Below, piece by piece: positions 54,001 to 60,976 of a stretch of DNA of 64,000 nt. Each line of letters begins with the position of its first letter. Position 1 is the first letter of the stretch. The notes under the pieces are model-generated. The model was not told where the DNA came from, ran no database searches, and saw only the letters and a program-made list of their open reading frames with translations. The DNA comes from Todiramphus chloris collaris (taxonomy: Eukaryota; Chordata; Aves; Coraciiformes; Alcedinidae). Location of the stretch: contig JANVCC010000030.1 of the NCBI GenBank assembly GCA_025345505.1, positions 3,150,123 through 3,214,122 on the forward strand, read 5' to 3'. A program made the translations under genes and the position numbers.

Positions 54001-57000
54001 GCTCTCATCCACTAGGCGGGTCACCTGGTCATAGAAGGAGATCAGGTTGGTTAAACCGGACCTGCCCTTCATGAACCCATGCTGGCTGGGCCTGATCCCC
54101 CCATTGTCCTGCACTTGCTGTGTGATCACCCTCAAGATGAACTGTTCCATAATCTTTCCCGAGACTGAGGTCAGGCTGACAGGCCTGTAGTTCCCTGGAT
54201 CATCCTTCCTGCCCTTCTTATAGATGGGTGTCACATAGTCAAGTGTTTTTTTTTAAATTATTATTATTACTTTTAAGCTGCAAGGCCACAATATTTTTCC
54301 TTCTAGACAAATGTTGCAACTGACCTCAATAATATAATTTTGCTGTAAAATAAACCAAAACCCATCACGACAGTTTAAAGGAACAGAAGTGGCAGATGAC
54401 AGAACACAAGCACACACCATTGCAGAGAGGGGGACACAAGAGACTGAACTGGTTAAGGACAAGCTGCTCTATACCTTACAGACTTCTGTGAACTCTGTAC
54501 AGTAATCACAGATGACAAACCAGATTTTTAGTTATGGATCCGTAATTCTGCTGTGGAGCAGAACAAATCCCACAGCTCCTTCCTGCCAAGTGCCCAGTAC
54601 TCCTAAAAGACCCTCCCCTCCAAAGCAGCAATCCACAACCTTCTCAGTGATCTTGAATTAATGAATGAAAACTCAGCCTAAGTCATGCAGTATACTTCAT
54701 AGTAACACAGTACTTACATTGTCTTCTTCCTGAATTTCCAGGGTGTAGGAAATCACTTCCTCTGGTGTGCATCCTTCTACTTTATTCCACTGCAACGCGA
54801 TCCACGTAACACCAGCTCGAACAAGCCTTGGTGCAGAAGGGGTCTGAGGAATATTACCTGCAGTGTAGCATACCACCTCCTGGCTGTACCCACTGCATGG
54901 AGAAGGAGAGAGGGGAACATTAAAAACAAAACTAGAAAACCCCAAACCTCAGTGTATTTAGAGAAATATTTCACATTTGCAAAAAATCTAGACCATGTTA
55001 AAATTGCCCAGGTGGAAAAGAAGAGTACCCAGTTATGAAATGCCAAAACTAAGAATAGAAAAAAAACCCCACAAAAATCAAGCAAGATTGTGTGCGTTGT
55101 CACAGACATTTTTATAGATCTCACTGCAAAAATACTGGAAAAAATAATATTTGCTTGCCTACAAATATTAGCTTACTACTAAGTGTGAAGTAGAGGAAAA
55201 TCTCACTTAACAAAGGAGTACTAAAACATACAAAATAAAGCCCCATTTGTCCAACTTTTAGATGTTAAACTTGAGATGCAGTTTCCACCTTTATAAACTC
55301 AGAATGCAACTTCTATTTAACTTACACCTCTGAAAACTGAGTGCTTCAGCAAGTCTAGTCCCACTGTTTCAGACATCCTCATCCAAAGAAAGCAGGTAAA
55401 ATTTATCCAGTCACAACCATAGATGCTCAGCATCATGTCGGAGTTGTGTGGTGCAGGCACAGGTACCTTCCAACCCTCCAGGATGGTTCTACTCCTCTTC
55501 GACCTTACCTGCCCTAACTTTTTGGCTTCTTAAACAGAGCATGAAGTTGTTTGTTTCACGCACAGCTCTGATTGCAACCAGAGAGAACATCCACAGCAGA
55601 GGAAAGCTCTCATCTTGTCTAAATCCCAGCACACAATACCTTGAGAAGTAATTAGCAGTTGTGCTGGGCCAGTGTAGGTAGAGTTCTCTTAAGGCCCCAC
55701 ACAGAATATATTATGTGCAACAGAAATTGGAGAACAAAGTTTAAAGTGGACATATTTTTGTGAATTTTGGAGGACATCATCAGGGTTCTCAACTGAAGGT
55801 ATTCTTGCAATTTTCAAACTTCTATTTCCAAAGTGCAAATGTACTTTGTTCCTTAAAGTCATCACATGAATTTAATACACACAAAATGCCATGTCCTTTT
55901 TCTGAGTCTTCTCAAAATCAACATTTGTTGAAATATTCTTAAAAGTTTTAAAAAAATCCACCTATAACTAACACCCGAAAACAAAAATAATTTCAAACAG
56001 TAAGTCCACAAGCATTAATACTAACCAAAACCATCTTATGACACAGAGTGTTAGGTGACATTACTGAGTCGTAATTTTGAGTGCTGTCTATAAAAATAAG
56101 CCATGTGCTGTTGGTGCTTATCTTAGAGATTAACACAGAGCAGCTGACCACAAATATAGTTCTTAGTTCAGTCCCTCCTCAATAGCCCGAGGAAAAACCA
56201 GAAGAGAAAGAACAAAAAAAGGAAAAGAACGCTGAAGCATATTTCTAAAATCTGACTGAGGCAAAGAAAAGAGATGCCCAAACTGGGAACTTCACATAAA
56301 ACTGGCAGTCCCCTTCCAGTTGCACCGAGTAGCTCCAGCTCAAGCATCCTTCTCTCTCAAGTATTATTTCAATGGGGAGGGAAGTAATCTTGCAAAAAGT
56401 TGGCGACAAGGACTCTCTGTACACATGAACAGCCCCCATGAACCTCAGAAAACACAGGAATGTGAATAAAGAGACTTTTAAAGCTACGTATTACTAAGAA
56501 GTTTGTGTTTTGGAACAGAGAACAATACAGGAATCTCCCTCGGCAAAAACATATTGTTGTATAGCACTAGTGTTTCTTTTTCTGTTCGTCTTGTAATAAT
56601 GATTAGATCCTGTTTAGGTAAGAAAGACAATAAGAGAGTATACAAGAGCACTGGATGTTTAGCTTCTTCACAGCTCAACTTTTCCTGGCCTCTCTTCCAT
56701 GAGCAGGGGAGAGCACAGCCCCTACAGCACGATGTCTCTGTGGGGACATTCTGATCTTCAGCTGCATCACGTTTTAGCCCAGAGCTCCCTAGCAGCTCCT
56801 GGAGGATTGCAGTAAGTCTAATTTCTCATCATCTTTGTTTAAGCACATCTGTTTATGTGAGAAGAAAAGCAGAACCTGACACCCATCTTGCAGGGCCCTT
56901 GGGTACGCCTGTCCTCTCTTGGTCCTGGTGCTTTCACCCTTCGCTCCCACCCCATCAGCCAGCCCTGCCAGTCCTGTGGAAGAAGGAAGGGACTGTACTG

Positions 57001-57599
57001 CCGAAAGAAGACAGAAGGGCTTTGCTTTAAACCAGAAAAATAAATACATCAAGGTTCCTTTCAAAATCTGTAACCCAACTTCCTCTTGCTTGTTTTTCTT
57101 GGTTCACCGAGGTCCCTAGTGGGAATTTTACATAACAGATGTATTCTTTTTGTATTAGGAATAGACCACAAAACACCATTTAACACCTCAAAAGGAGTCT
57201 ATCTTCTTAGGCTAACCTCATCCCACTGAAGGTACATGGCGATTCCCTGGGAGGTGAATGATACTACCAGGGAAGGAAGGTGCAGCTTACTCTAAAGCAT
57301 TAATGGTAGAGCAAAAGTCAGATATTTAACTCAAAACTGGAAAGAGGAAAAACAGCAACAAAAAAACAACACAAGGAAAAAAACATACACACACATGAAA
57401 TTCTTCTTTACACTGTCACTGACTTTTCAACTGCCACTTGTTTCTGAAGGAAGCGTGTGCCTTGGGTAACTTACCTAGTACCAATGTCATTCTGAGCTGC
57501 TAATCTGAAGGTGTAACCCAAAGCTGGACAAAGCTTAGTCAGCTTGCAATGCTTCTGGCTTCCAAAGTAGCATTCTCTGAAACCACTGTTCCTCTTTCC
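5698..57599 (-). CDS. FNDC3B: FNDC3B, C-terminal 786 codons in 15 exons (5' end outside window)
   Basis: Joined coding exons on the minus strand are 57599-57475, 54892-54718, 52744-52658, 49934-49796, 49231-49160, 48667-48549, 47688-47583, 45972-45800, 43976-43863, 41344-41195, 37416-37136, 29251-29039, 16708-16542, 12677-12550 and 6009-5698. All introns are GT-AG and the phases agree, giving 2361 nt. The product holds the end of FN3 domain 2, FN3 domains 3-9 and a C-terminal membrane segment. From memory, human FNDC3B has 1204 residues and matches exon by exon, including the DTSQELSG and PTDEQFAA motifs near the C-terminus; this favours FNDC3B over FNDC3A. Family knowledge: FNDC3B/FAD104 is a tail-anchored membrane protein of the ER/secretory pathway linked to adipocyte and osteoblast differentiation, adhesion and migration. 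About 418 N-terminal residues, including the proline-rich region and FN3-1, must lie beyond 64000. Confidence 0.93.
7683..7752. repeat. Direct duplication of 35 bp
   Basis: The segments 7683-7717 and 7718-7752 are adjacent copies of one 35-bp unit. They share TCATCCCA and CTCTGCCACTCTATTTTCC and differ at only two positions by eye (AGAAC versus AAAAC, and the last base). Confidence 0.9.
9534..9577. repeat. Short direct repeat, 18-bp match spaced 26 bp
   Basis: CATTATTCTATTCTAACT occurs at 9534-9551 and again at 9560-9577, separated by 8 bp. It is a local duplication in intron n-o. Confidence 0.9.
9690..9861 (+). mobile_element. CR1 LINE 3' fragment
   Basis: The sequence begins with the CR1 stretch GGAACAGGCTGCCCAGAGAGG and continues through TTGGACTCGATGATCTCCAG. 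It ends with two copies of ATTCTATG, the CR1 3' terminus. It is 5' truncated and oriented opposite to FNDC3B. Confidence 0.93.
10894..10917. repeat. Poly(T) run of 24
   Basis: An uninterrupted T24 run in intron n-o, preceded by a T-rich TTTATT stretch. No linked retroposon body was recognised on either side. Confidence 0.85.
12550..12677 (-). CDS. FNDC3B: FNDC3B exon n (first half of FN3-9)
   Basis: This 128-nt exon encodes [34 protein letters not shown] and RESEYKQ (residues 641-683), ending in phase 0. The acceptor is TATCATAG|CT and the donor is CAG|GTAGGA. The acceptor polypyrimidine tract is weak (ATTTTATCATAG), but phase and sequence match FN3-9 of FNDC3B. Confidence 0.95.
12678..16541 (-). 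other. FNDC3B: FNDC3B intron m-n (3.9 kb)
   Basis: GT-AG intron containing a 5'-truncated CR1 at 14893-15625 on the gene strand. Overlapping open frames of 80-92 codons around 14610-14888 have no recognised homology. Nothing else was identified. Confidence 0.85.
14893..15625 (-). mobile_element. CR1 LINE, 3' part with end of ORF2
   Basis: The 3' end is at 14893 (TCATAGAATCACAGAATC on the plus strand). The minus strand encodes broken pieces of the CR1 ORF2 C-terminus, such as [26 protein letters not shown] and [12 protein letters not shown], in different frames. It is an old, decayed, 5'-truncated copy in the same orientation as FNDC3B. Confidence 0.92.
16542..16708 (-). CDS. FNDC3B: FNDC3B exon m (second half of FN3-8, linker to FN3-9)
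   Basis: This 167-nt exon encodes [45 protein letters not shown] and SVPPAIK (residues 585-641). The acceptor is TTTCCAG|GTT and the donor is AAAG|GTATGT. The final strand has two cysteines (ICTFC) where the human protein, as I remember it, has TYTFS. Confidence 0.95.
17494..17686. repeat. (GGGAA)10-(GAGAA)n pentanucleotide tract with 10-N gap
   Basis: Ten perfect GGGAA units fill 17494-17543. GAGAA units follow to 17587, then ten N at 17588-17597, then GAGAA units to 17686. The true length is uncertain because the gap lies inside the repeat. The plus strand is pure purine, so FNDC3B pre-mRNA would carry a long UUCUC/UUCCC pyrimidine run about 790-980 nt upstream of exon m. Confidence 0.98.
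17588..17597. other. Assembly gap (10 N)
   Basis: Ten undetermined bases inside the GAGAA repeat. A round gap size in a microsatellite suggests a collapsed or unresolved tract rather than a measured length. Confidence 0.99.
20257..20371 (-). mobile_element. CR1 LINE 3' terminal fragment
   Basis: The plus strand starts TCATAGAATAGAATCCCAG, then GGGACCTTAAAGATCATCTAG and a CCATGGGCAGGGACACCTCC stretch. This is the reverse complement of a CR1 3' UTR. It is on the gene strand and severely 5' truncated. Confidence 0.88.
28012..28070. repeat. Imperfect inverted repeat, possible ancient foldback element
   Basis: TGGCATAAATTCAGCA at 28012-28027 is nearly the reverse complement of TGCTAATTTACACCA at 28056-28070, with a 28-nt AT-rich centre. 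GGACCAGATCCTC precedes the left arm. The arrangement resembles a decayed palindromic interspersed repeat, but the family was not identified. Confidence 0.45.
28278..28396 (-). mobile_element. CR1 LINE 3' terminal fragment
   Basis: Plus-strand start ATCATAGAATTG, then GACCTTTAGGATCACCGAGT and CCAACTGTTAACCCAGCAC. The same series occurs at the start of the CR1 at 14893, so both belong to related CR1 subfamilies. It lies about 640 bp downstream of exon l, in the gene orientation. Confidence 0.88.
29039..29251 (-). CDS. FNDC3B: FNDC3B exon l (end of FN3-7, first half of FN3-8)
   Basis: This 213-nt exon starts with the last base of an Arg codon and [17 protein letters not shown]. It continues through a proline-rich linker [12 protein letters not shown] and [11 protein letters not shown] to ILQIEDRNK plus two bases (residues 514-585). 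The acceptor is CATTTTAG|GAT and the donor is AAAAG|GTGAGA. It lies between the two largest introns of the window. Confidence 0.95.
29252..37135 (-). other. FNDC3B: FNDC3B intron k-l (7.9 kb)
   Basis: GT-AG intron without a recognised CR1 copy. It has an ATC trinucleotide run at 32873-32893, a poly(A) run near 32567-32584 and several T-runs. Many short open frames show no homology I can name. Confidence 0.8.
37136..37416 (-). CDS. FNDC3B: FNDC3B exon k (end of FN3-6, most of FN3-7)
   Basis: At 281 nt this is the longest internal exon here. It encodes [16 protein letters not shown] (end of FN3-6), a variable insert around [15 protein letters not shown], then FN3-7 with [19 protein letters not shown] and DLLPETSY (residues 421-514). 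The acceptor is ACAAACAG|GCT and the donor is TACAG|GTGAGT. The last codon is completed as Arg by the next exon. Confidence 0.95.
38346..38690 (-). mobile_element. Old diverged CR1 LINE fragment
   Basis: The plus strand shows TCATAGAACCATGAAG, then CAGGTTGCTCAGGCTTTTGT, GTCCAGTCAAGTCTTGAAAA and CACAGCCTCTCTTGAG. This is the reverse complement of an older CR1 subfamily 3' region. A further stretch near 38640-38690 looks like CR1 ORF2 end. It is on the gene strand. Confidence 0.75.
39321..39340. repeat. C8-AA-C10 homopolymer run
   Basis: The plus strand has eight C, two A and ten C. The minus (sense) strand is therefore G-rich and could form a G-quadruplex. Confidence 0.95.
41195..41344 (-). 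CDS. FNDC3B: FNDC3B exon j (most of FN3 domain 6)
   Basis: This symmetric 150-nt exon (50 codons) runs from [17 protein letters not shown] to ARYCCRLQ (residues 371-420). The acceptor is GTGTTGCAG|AGT and the donor is CAG|GTAAGG. The acidic [16 protein letters not shown] stretch is characteristic of this domain. The tyrosine-corner strand carries adjacent cysteines (RYCCRLQ). Confidence 0.95.
41906..41964 (+). mobile_element. CR1 LINE extreme 3' end
   Basis: CTTGGAACTAGATGATCTTT, then GGTCCCTTCCAACCCTAAC and ATTCCATGATTCTAT. This is the last 60 bp of a CR1, oriented against FNDC3B. Confidence 0.88.
42240..42620 (-). mobile_element. CR1 LINE 3' region
   Basis: The plus strand shows CCAGGTTGCTCAAGGCCCC, TCTGGGCAACCTGTTCCAG, GAAGAATTTCTTCCTAATCT and TCTCCAGGCTGAACAACCCC, all in the order of a reverse-complement CR1. 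The minus strand encodes [20 protein letters not shown], a CR1 ORF2 C-terminal remnant. It lacks the extreme 3' repeats. Confidence 0.9.
43863..43976 (-). CDS. FNDC3B: FNDC3B exon i (end of FN3-5, start of FN3-6)
   Basis: This 114-nt exon is symmetric (phase 0 to 0, 38 codons), from [18 protein letters not shown] to TRVLVSWE (residues 333-370). The acceptor is CCCCTCCAG|TAC and the donor is GAG|GTAAGT. YGPYSE is the FN3 F-G region and [10 protein letters not shown] is the inter-domain linker. A CR1 3' end begins 57 bp upstream of the exon, close to where the branch point should be. Confidence 0.95.
43977..45799 (-). other. FNDC3B: FNDC3B intron h-i (1.8 kb)
   Basis: GT-AG intron with a CR1 3' fragment (44033-44320) next to its acceptor end. 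The remainder has no recognised feature. Confidence 0.87.
44033..44320 (-). mobile_element. CR1 LINE 3' fragment beside exon i acceptor
   Basis: Plus-strand CACAGAATCCCAGATTGG, GGGAGGGACCTCTGGAGATC, AGCAAGTTGCCCAGAA and GGAAAGAAGTTTTCCC mark a reverse-complement CR1. Its 3' end begins 57 bp upstream of the first base of exon i. It is in the gene orientation. Confidence 0.9.
45800..45972 (-). CDS. FNDC3B: FNDC3B exon h (most of FN3 domain 5)
   Basis: This 173-nt exon starts after TTTTTCTAG and ends GGTGGG|GTACGT. It encodes [17 protein letters not shown], the acidic [14 protein letters not shown] segment and [19 protein letters not shown] (residues 275-332), ending in phase 0. [10 protein letters not shown] is the FN3 tyrosine-corner strand. 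Confidence 0.95.
45973..47582 (-). other. FNDC3B: FNDC3B intron g-h (1.6 kb)
   Basis: GT-AG intron. No transposable element, RNA gene or other feature was recognised. Confidence 0.85.
47583..47688 (-). CDS. FNDC3B: FNDC3B exon g (end of FN3-4, start of FN3-5)
   Basis: This 106-nt exon runs from [17 protein letters not shown] to KEVQLQW plus one base of a split Asp codon (residues 240-275). The acceptor is CTCTTCCAG|TGT and the donor is GGG|GTAAGC. It carries the last strand of FN3-4 and the first strands of FN3-5. Confidence 0.95.
48549..48667 (-). CDS. FNDC3B: FNDC3B exon f (FN3 domain 4)
   Basis: This 119-nt exon has acceptor TTTTTTAG|CA and donor CAG|GTAAGT. It encodes [14 protein letters not shown], the FN3 E-F region [13 protein letters not shown] and ISTGGHSQ (residues 200-239), ending in phase 0. 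[11 protein letters not shown] is the canonical tyrosine-corner segment of an FN3 fold. Confidence 0.95.
49160..49231 (-). CDS. FNDC3B: FNDC3B exon e (FN3 domain 4)
   Basis: A small 72-nt exon, acceptor TTTTTTCAG|AT and donor GAAG|GTAAAC. It encodes [17 protein letters not shown] and ends in SPE plus one base (residues 176-200). The DNGG turn and KYLLEI strand are typical FN3 features. It is too short to stand out as an open frame but fits both neighbouring phases. Confidence 0.93.
49796..49934 (-). CDS. FNDC3B: FNDC3B exon d (end of FN3-3, start of FN3-4)
   Basis: This 139-nt exon starts in phase 0 after a clear polypyrimidine tract (GTTTCAG|CTG) and ends TGG G|GTAAG. It encodes [18 protein letters not shown], the inter-domain [10 protein letters not shown] and the first strands of FN3-4 (TSHGFSVKW). 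This is residues 130-176, the last codon being split with the next exon to give Asp. Confidence 0.95.
49935..52657 (-). other. FNDC3B: FNDC3B intron c-d (2.7 kb)
   Basis: GT-AG intron, a third of which is a CR1 copy (51287-52180) in the gene orientation. The remainder has no recognised feature. Confidence 0.87.
51287..52180 (-). mobile_element. CR1 LINE with decayed ORF2 C-terminus
   Basis: The 3' end is at 51287 (TCATAGAATTATAAAG on +). The minus strand carries ORF2 pieces in order but in shifted frames: [77 protein letters not shown] and [19 protein letters not shown]. It is a non-coding, 5'-truncated copy and shares orientation and family with the copy at 52826-54236. Confidence 0.95.
52658..52744 (-). 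CDS. FNDC3B: FNDC3B exon c (middle of FN3 domain 3; symmetric 87-nt exon)
   Basis: This exon is 29 codons, phase 0 to phase 0, reading [12 protein letters not shown] through STQYKFR (residues 101-129). The acceptor is TTTTCTAG|GCT and the donor is AGG|GTAAAA. A second AG lies five bases inside the exon (GCTAG), but using it would break the frame. The start of the exon (EEDN|ASVF) and the [10 protein letters not shown] stretch differ from the human protein as I remember it. Loss of this exon would keep the frame but remove the core of FN3-3. CR1 copies lie 82 bp upstream and about 480 bp downstream. Confidence 0.92.
52826..54236 (-). mobile_element. CR1 LINE copy, 5'-truncated, with long ORF2 open frame
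   Basis: The 3' end at 52826 carries the reverse complement of TTCTATGATTCTATG. On the minus strand 54234-53044 is open for 396 codons of reverse-transcriptase ORF2. It begins at [20 protein letters not shown] and includes motif A ([13 protein letters not shown]), motif B ([13 protein letters not shown]) and the thumb/C-terminal block. Motif C, normally FADDTKL, reads FAEYTKL, and a few residues are missing just before it (LFNDLDEG). A GC-rich run at 53048-53077 shifts the frame before [17 protein letters not shown]. The copy starts inside ORF2 and is catalytically dead by motif. It shares the gene orientation. Confidence 0.96.
53048..53077. repeat. C/G-rich run inside the CR1 copy
   Basis: The plus strand is C-rich with single G interruptions (C6-G-C5-G-C7), so the minus strand has runs of 7, 5 and 6 G. 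The run sits where CR1 ORF2 copies normally read through to RLDIRRKFF, and it breaks the frame. Confidence 0.85.
54718..54892 (-). CDS. FNDC3B: FNDC3B exon b (start of FN3 domain 3)
   Basis: This 175-nt exon has acceptor CATGCAG|TGG and donor AAT|GTAAGT. Residues 42-100 include [10 protein letters not shown] (end of FN3-2), the linker [12 protein letters not shown] and the FN3-3 core tryptophans in VTWIALQW, ending [10 protein letters not shown]. It ends in phase 0. Confidence 0.94.
54893..57474 (-). other. FNDC3B: FNDC3B intron a-b (2.6 kb)
   Basis: GT-AG intron without a recognised transposable element. Short open frames in it show no homology I can name. Confidence 0.85.
57475..57599 (-). 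CDS. FNDC3B: FNDC3B exon a (second half of FN3 domain 2)
   Basis: This 125-nt exon starts in phase 0 with GKRNSGF and ends after DIGT plus two bases of a serine codon. The acceptor is TTTCTAG and the donor is AG|GTAAGT. It encodes residues 1-42 of the part seen here, including [13 protein letters not shown] and the FN3 strand pattern [10 protein letters not shown]. The next exon completes the split codon as Ser-Gly-Tyr, which supports the junction. The preceding exon, expected to end in EWDE, was not found up to 64000. Confidence 0.93.
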
Positions 57600-59307
57600 C
57601 TAGAAAGAGAGCAATCTGTAATCGGATAGCTATGAAACAAAACCACACGGTTCTTATTTGAAAATGAGCTGTTAAATGATATTAGAATTAGACAGTTTCG
57701 TACAGGCGCTTCGCAAAGAGAGCTGTGTAAGGCACCAACAATGAGCATTGCTGTGCTACCTCCAGGAATATAGCTCAACACAGTCAGTCTGCAGTCAGAT
57801 TCCTCCTCTTTTCAAATTATCTTCACAAGATGTATCTACAGCTTCTATCATCCTACTTGAAGTGCAATTTATCCTACACGTTAACCAAAAAATCACAAAG
57901 GCAAGATAAGGGTGAAATTCATCTCTGAATCGACCTGGTCAGAGAAGCACAAGAAAGCTGCAATCAACATTTCTGGCGAGTGCTACCCTCTGCATCTTGA
58001 GTCCCACGTAAGCCCTTGTGGTCCTTCACAAACACTCTACCCCACAAGAGGGCTCTCGCTCCCCACCGTCCAGCCCATGGCCAACCTGCCGTCCGAGAGG
58101 GACAAGCCTGGAAGCAAACCTCTGCTCAGCCCCATGCCCTTCAGGGCAGAGCAAGTTTACTCAACACGGAGGAATATTTAAACATGCCAGGTTCTGTACC
58201 CATCCCACAGCTCAGAGCACACGGCACGTGATGAGCAAAGAGGATTTGCTGGAAAGCACAGAACTTTGTTAAGAAACTTGGGTGTCAGAGGTATGGTTAT
58301 TGAAAGCTTCACATCATCATGACCTGGAGTGATAATGAGCCCTGACAAAGCCTACATGGGGCAGCAGCGAGACAGGGTATCAGGATACCTCCACTCCCAA
58401 GTCCTTCCTCAGGTACACTAAGTACAAACCAGCACAGTTGAGGACAGGGACATACAGAAGTTCTCTCTCACCCTGCAGCGTTTTAAACAACATAAAAACC
58501 TTTCCAATCCAACCCAGCTTGGTATGCCCTGGAGTAAAAACAAAGCCAAGCTTTTGGCAGGACAGAGATCTTGAGACAATAAAGAATATGTGGCCTCATC
58601 CTATGCCACACACAGGAAATGGTAAATTTGAAATCTTTCAGGAGAAAGGGCAGCAGGCATTGCTCAACACTACATAAATAATATCTACCTGAGCTGAAGC
58701 AGTTTAAAGGAGTTTTATTTTCAATATTTGAATACAAAATTAATGGACATTAATTGTATTATGAAGTGCCCAAGAGCACACCAGAATAGAGACCCAGCAA
58801 AGAACACTTACAGTCTCAGACTACTGCAGGAGATAAAGTTATGCCAACTTCTAAAACTTCTTTGACTTAAGAGCTCTGCCATGCCATTTACTGGTTTTGG
58901 AACCTGTCTCTGCAACTTTTATCTTGGTGAAATAAACATCTGCCCATAGACAAGGCTACTTATTTCACCTGATACACATCAGCCTGACTGAAGGCATGAT
59001 GTTTCTATACCTAAACAAACTAACAGGAAAAGTATTTATACGGGTGTCCCTCACTGTTGCCAACAACCTCACCTGCTGCTGCCTCCTTGGGCTCTGCTTG
59101 TCCTCCCACACCCTGCTCTTCCTCCACACTCAACACATCATCATGAAAGACATCAAAAATGTCCAAGTGGGACATATATTTTTCACGGGCCCATTCTCCA
59201 GTCACTCTTAATTTCCACTTTTTTTCACTTGGATTGCAACAGAGAAGGAAGAATTCCATGAAGTATTTGTAGTACATATCCAAAATGCATTTATCAAGAT
59301 AGAAATG

Positions 59308-59413
59308 ATCATAGAACCCTAAAATGTTTTGGGTTGGAAGGGACCTTAAGTATCATCTAGTTCCACCCCCCCTGCCATGGGCAGGGACTCCTCCCAGTAG
59401 ACCAGGTTGCTCA
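59308..59413 (-). mobile_element. CR1 LINE 3' terminal fragment
   Basis: Plus-strand ATCATAGAACCCTAAAATG, GGTTGGAAGGGACCTTAAG, TATCATCTAGTTCCACC and GGGCAGGGACTCCTCCCAG. It closely resembles the fragment at 20257 and is on the gene strand. Confidence 0.9.
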
Positions 59414-60931
59414 CAGCACAACAATCTGGAGGCACTGAAGGGATATTTAGCACACTGGCAAACGGCCACAACTTACTTTTATTTATACAGTGTGATCCCA
59501 CACTTGTTCTAGAACATGGTTTTATACAAAATCCTCTTCAACTTCACCTGCCTGCTCCAGCTGTAACATGACTGTGTGGCTCAAGTAAATTAAAGGATGG
59601 AATTGGAAGAGAATCATGAATCCTAAAGCAGACGTCCTTTGTAAATGAGAGAGCTTTTTCAGATGTAAAAATCACTACATACAGTTATATGATAAAACTC
59701 CTTTTGGACAAAAATAATAGCTCACCATACATCCCAGCTCAGCAATAGCATATTTAAAATCCAGACTATACGAAACTTAATTAGTAATCCTATGTTTTAG
59801 TAAAATATGCATACATCAGTGCAGGACTAACAAGAATAGATTTCCACCCTCCCTGCAAACTCTCTTTTATAGGTTCAGATGCATTAAATTAGTTTTTCTC
59901 TAACTCTTTAAGGACTTCACTATTTGTAAAGCATTTGAAAACATCTAATTGCTTTTTGATTTCTGCTTAAGAATGGTGGTGGTTTCAATCATTTTCCTAC
60001 GCTTTTTCTCCAAGAGACCAAAGTGACCAAATGCTAAGCGTGTGGTCCATAGAGAGATGAACAGTGACAGCTTACAGAAGAAAGTCATGGAAAAATCCCA
60101 CCTCTAGCACAACGCCTAAACTGAGTGCAATGGGTCAAGGAAACTCCAACCTGCCAAACTGGGGGCTTAAAACTTTGAAAAGATTGCCGAACGCTTAAGT
60201 TATCTTCAACTATGTAACGGTACAGATGCTGATATTGTATATATTTTTCTTCTAGAACTGGTAGTGTACATTCCCCAGACTCGCTCAGAGACTGACTGGT
60301 ATTCAAATTACTCAGACTGGCTGGTATTTTGGATTCTGTTGGCACTAATTGGAGAGGCTGGCCGATATTTCTAATTATCCTGGCATTAATAGCCTGGAAA
60401 TAGCATCTCCGCTCCTTCTCTCCCAAGATTTATGAAAGCACTAATGCTGGCATAATTATAGACAGGAACAACTGGCAGGCTGGTACTGGCTGCCACCCAA
60501 GAGTCTTACAGCTTTCCCAGAATCCTCCTCCTATTCTTTGTACACTCGGCATCCAAGTTTTAATCCCTTAAATAAAGTTTTGTAAGTTGCTTAAAATATA
60601 CTGTATAATTTCTGCAAATGTTTCTAATCTGCATATTTCAGAGGGAGAGCAGAAGACACTGACTGACTTCTTCCCTAGCCTGCATTTCTGCAGACCGTGT
60701 TCTCCACTTTTCATGAGGACAACCCACACCGTGATGTTCATCAGCGCCTGCCCGAGGAAACAAGAACAATTCTACTCCACAAATCCATTAGAATCTGCAC
60801 AATAGTCTAATGCAGCACTTTAAGACAACTTTTTAAGAGTTTTGCCTTCTATTTCAGCTATATTTCAAGAGACACACTCACTTAAACAGAATACTTAAGT
60901 TGCTTTTGGTGATAGGGCTTGCTGAAATGGG

Positions 60932-60976
60932 GGGTTTGAGATTTTAAATGGGTTTTGAGATTTTAAATGGGTTTTG
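60932..60976. repeat. Tandem duplication, about 20-bp unit
   Basis: GAGATTTTAAATGGGTTTT occurs twice in direct succession. The copies are identical over 19 bases by eye. Confidence 0.9.

Larger units (their letters stand above)
52745..54717 (-). other. FNDC3B: FNDC3B intron b-c (2.0 kb), mostly CR1
   Basis: GT-AG intron; about 1.4 kb of it is a CR1 copy (52826-54236), leaving 81 bp between the CR1 and exon c and about 480 bp on the exon b side. Confidence 0.9.

Noticed and set aside
57213-57235. Minus-strand GTGGGATGAG followed by GT, resembling the expected ...EWDE exon end
   Set aside because: It lies downstream of exon a in transcript order, has the wrong context and no FN3 sequence before it.
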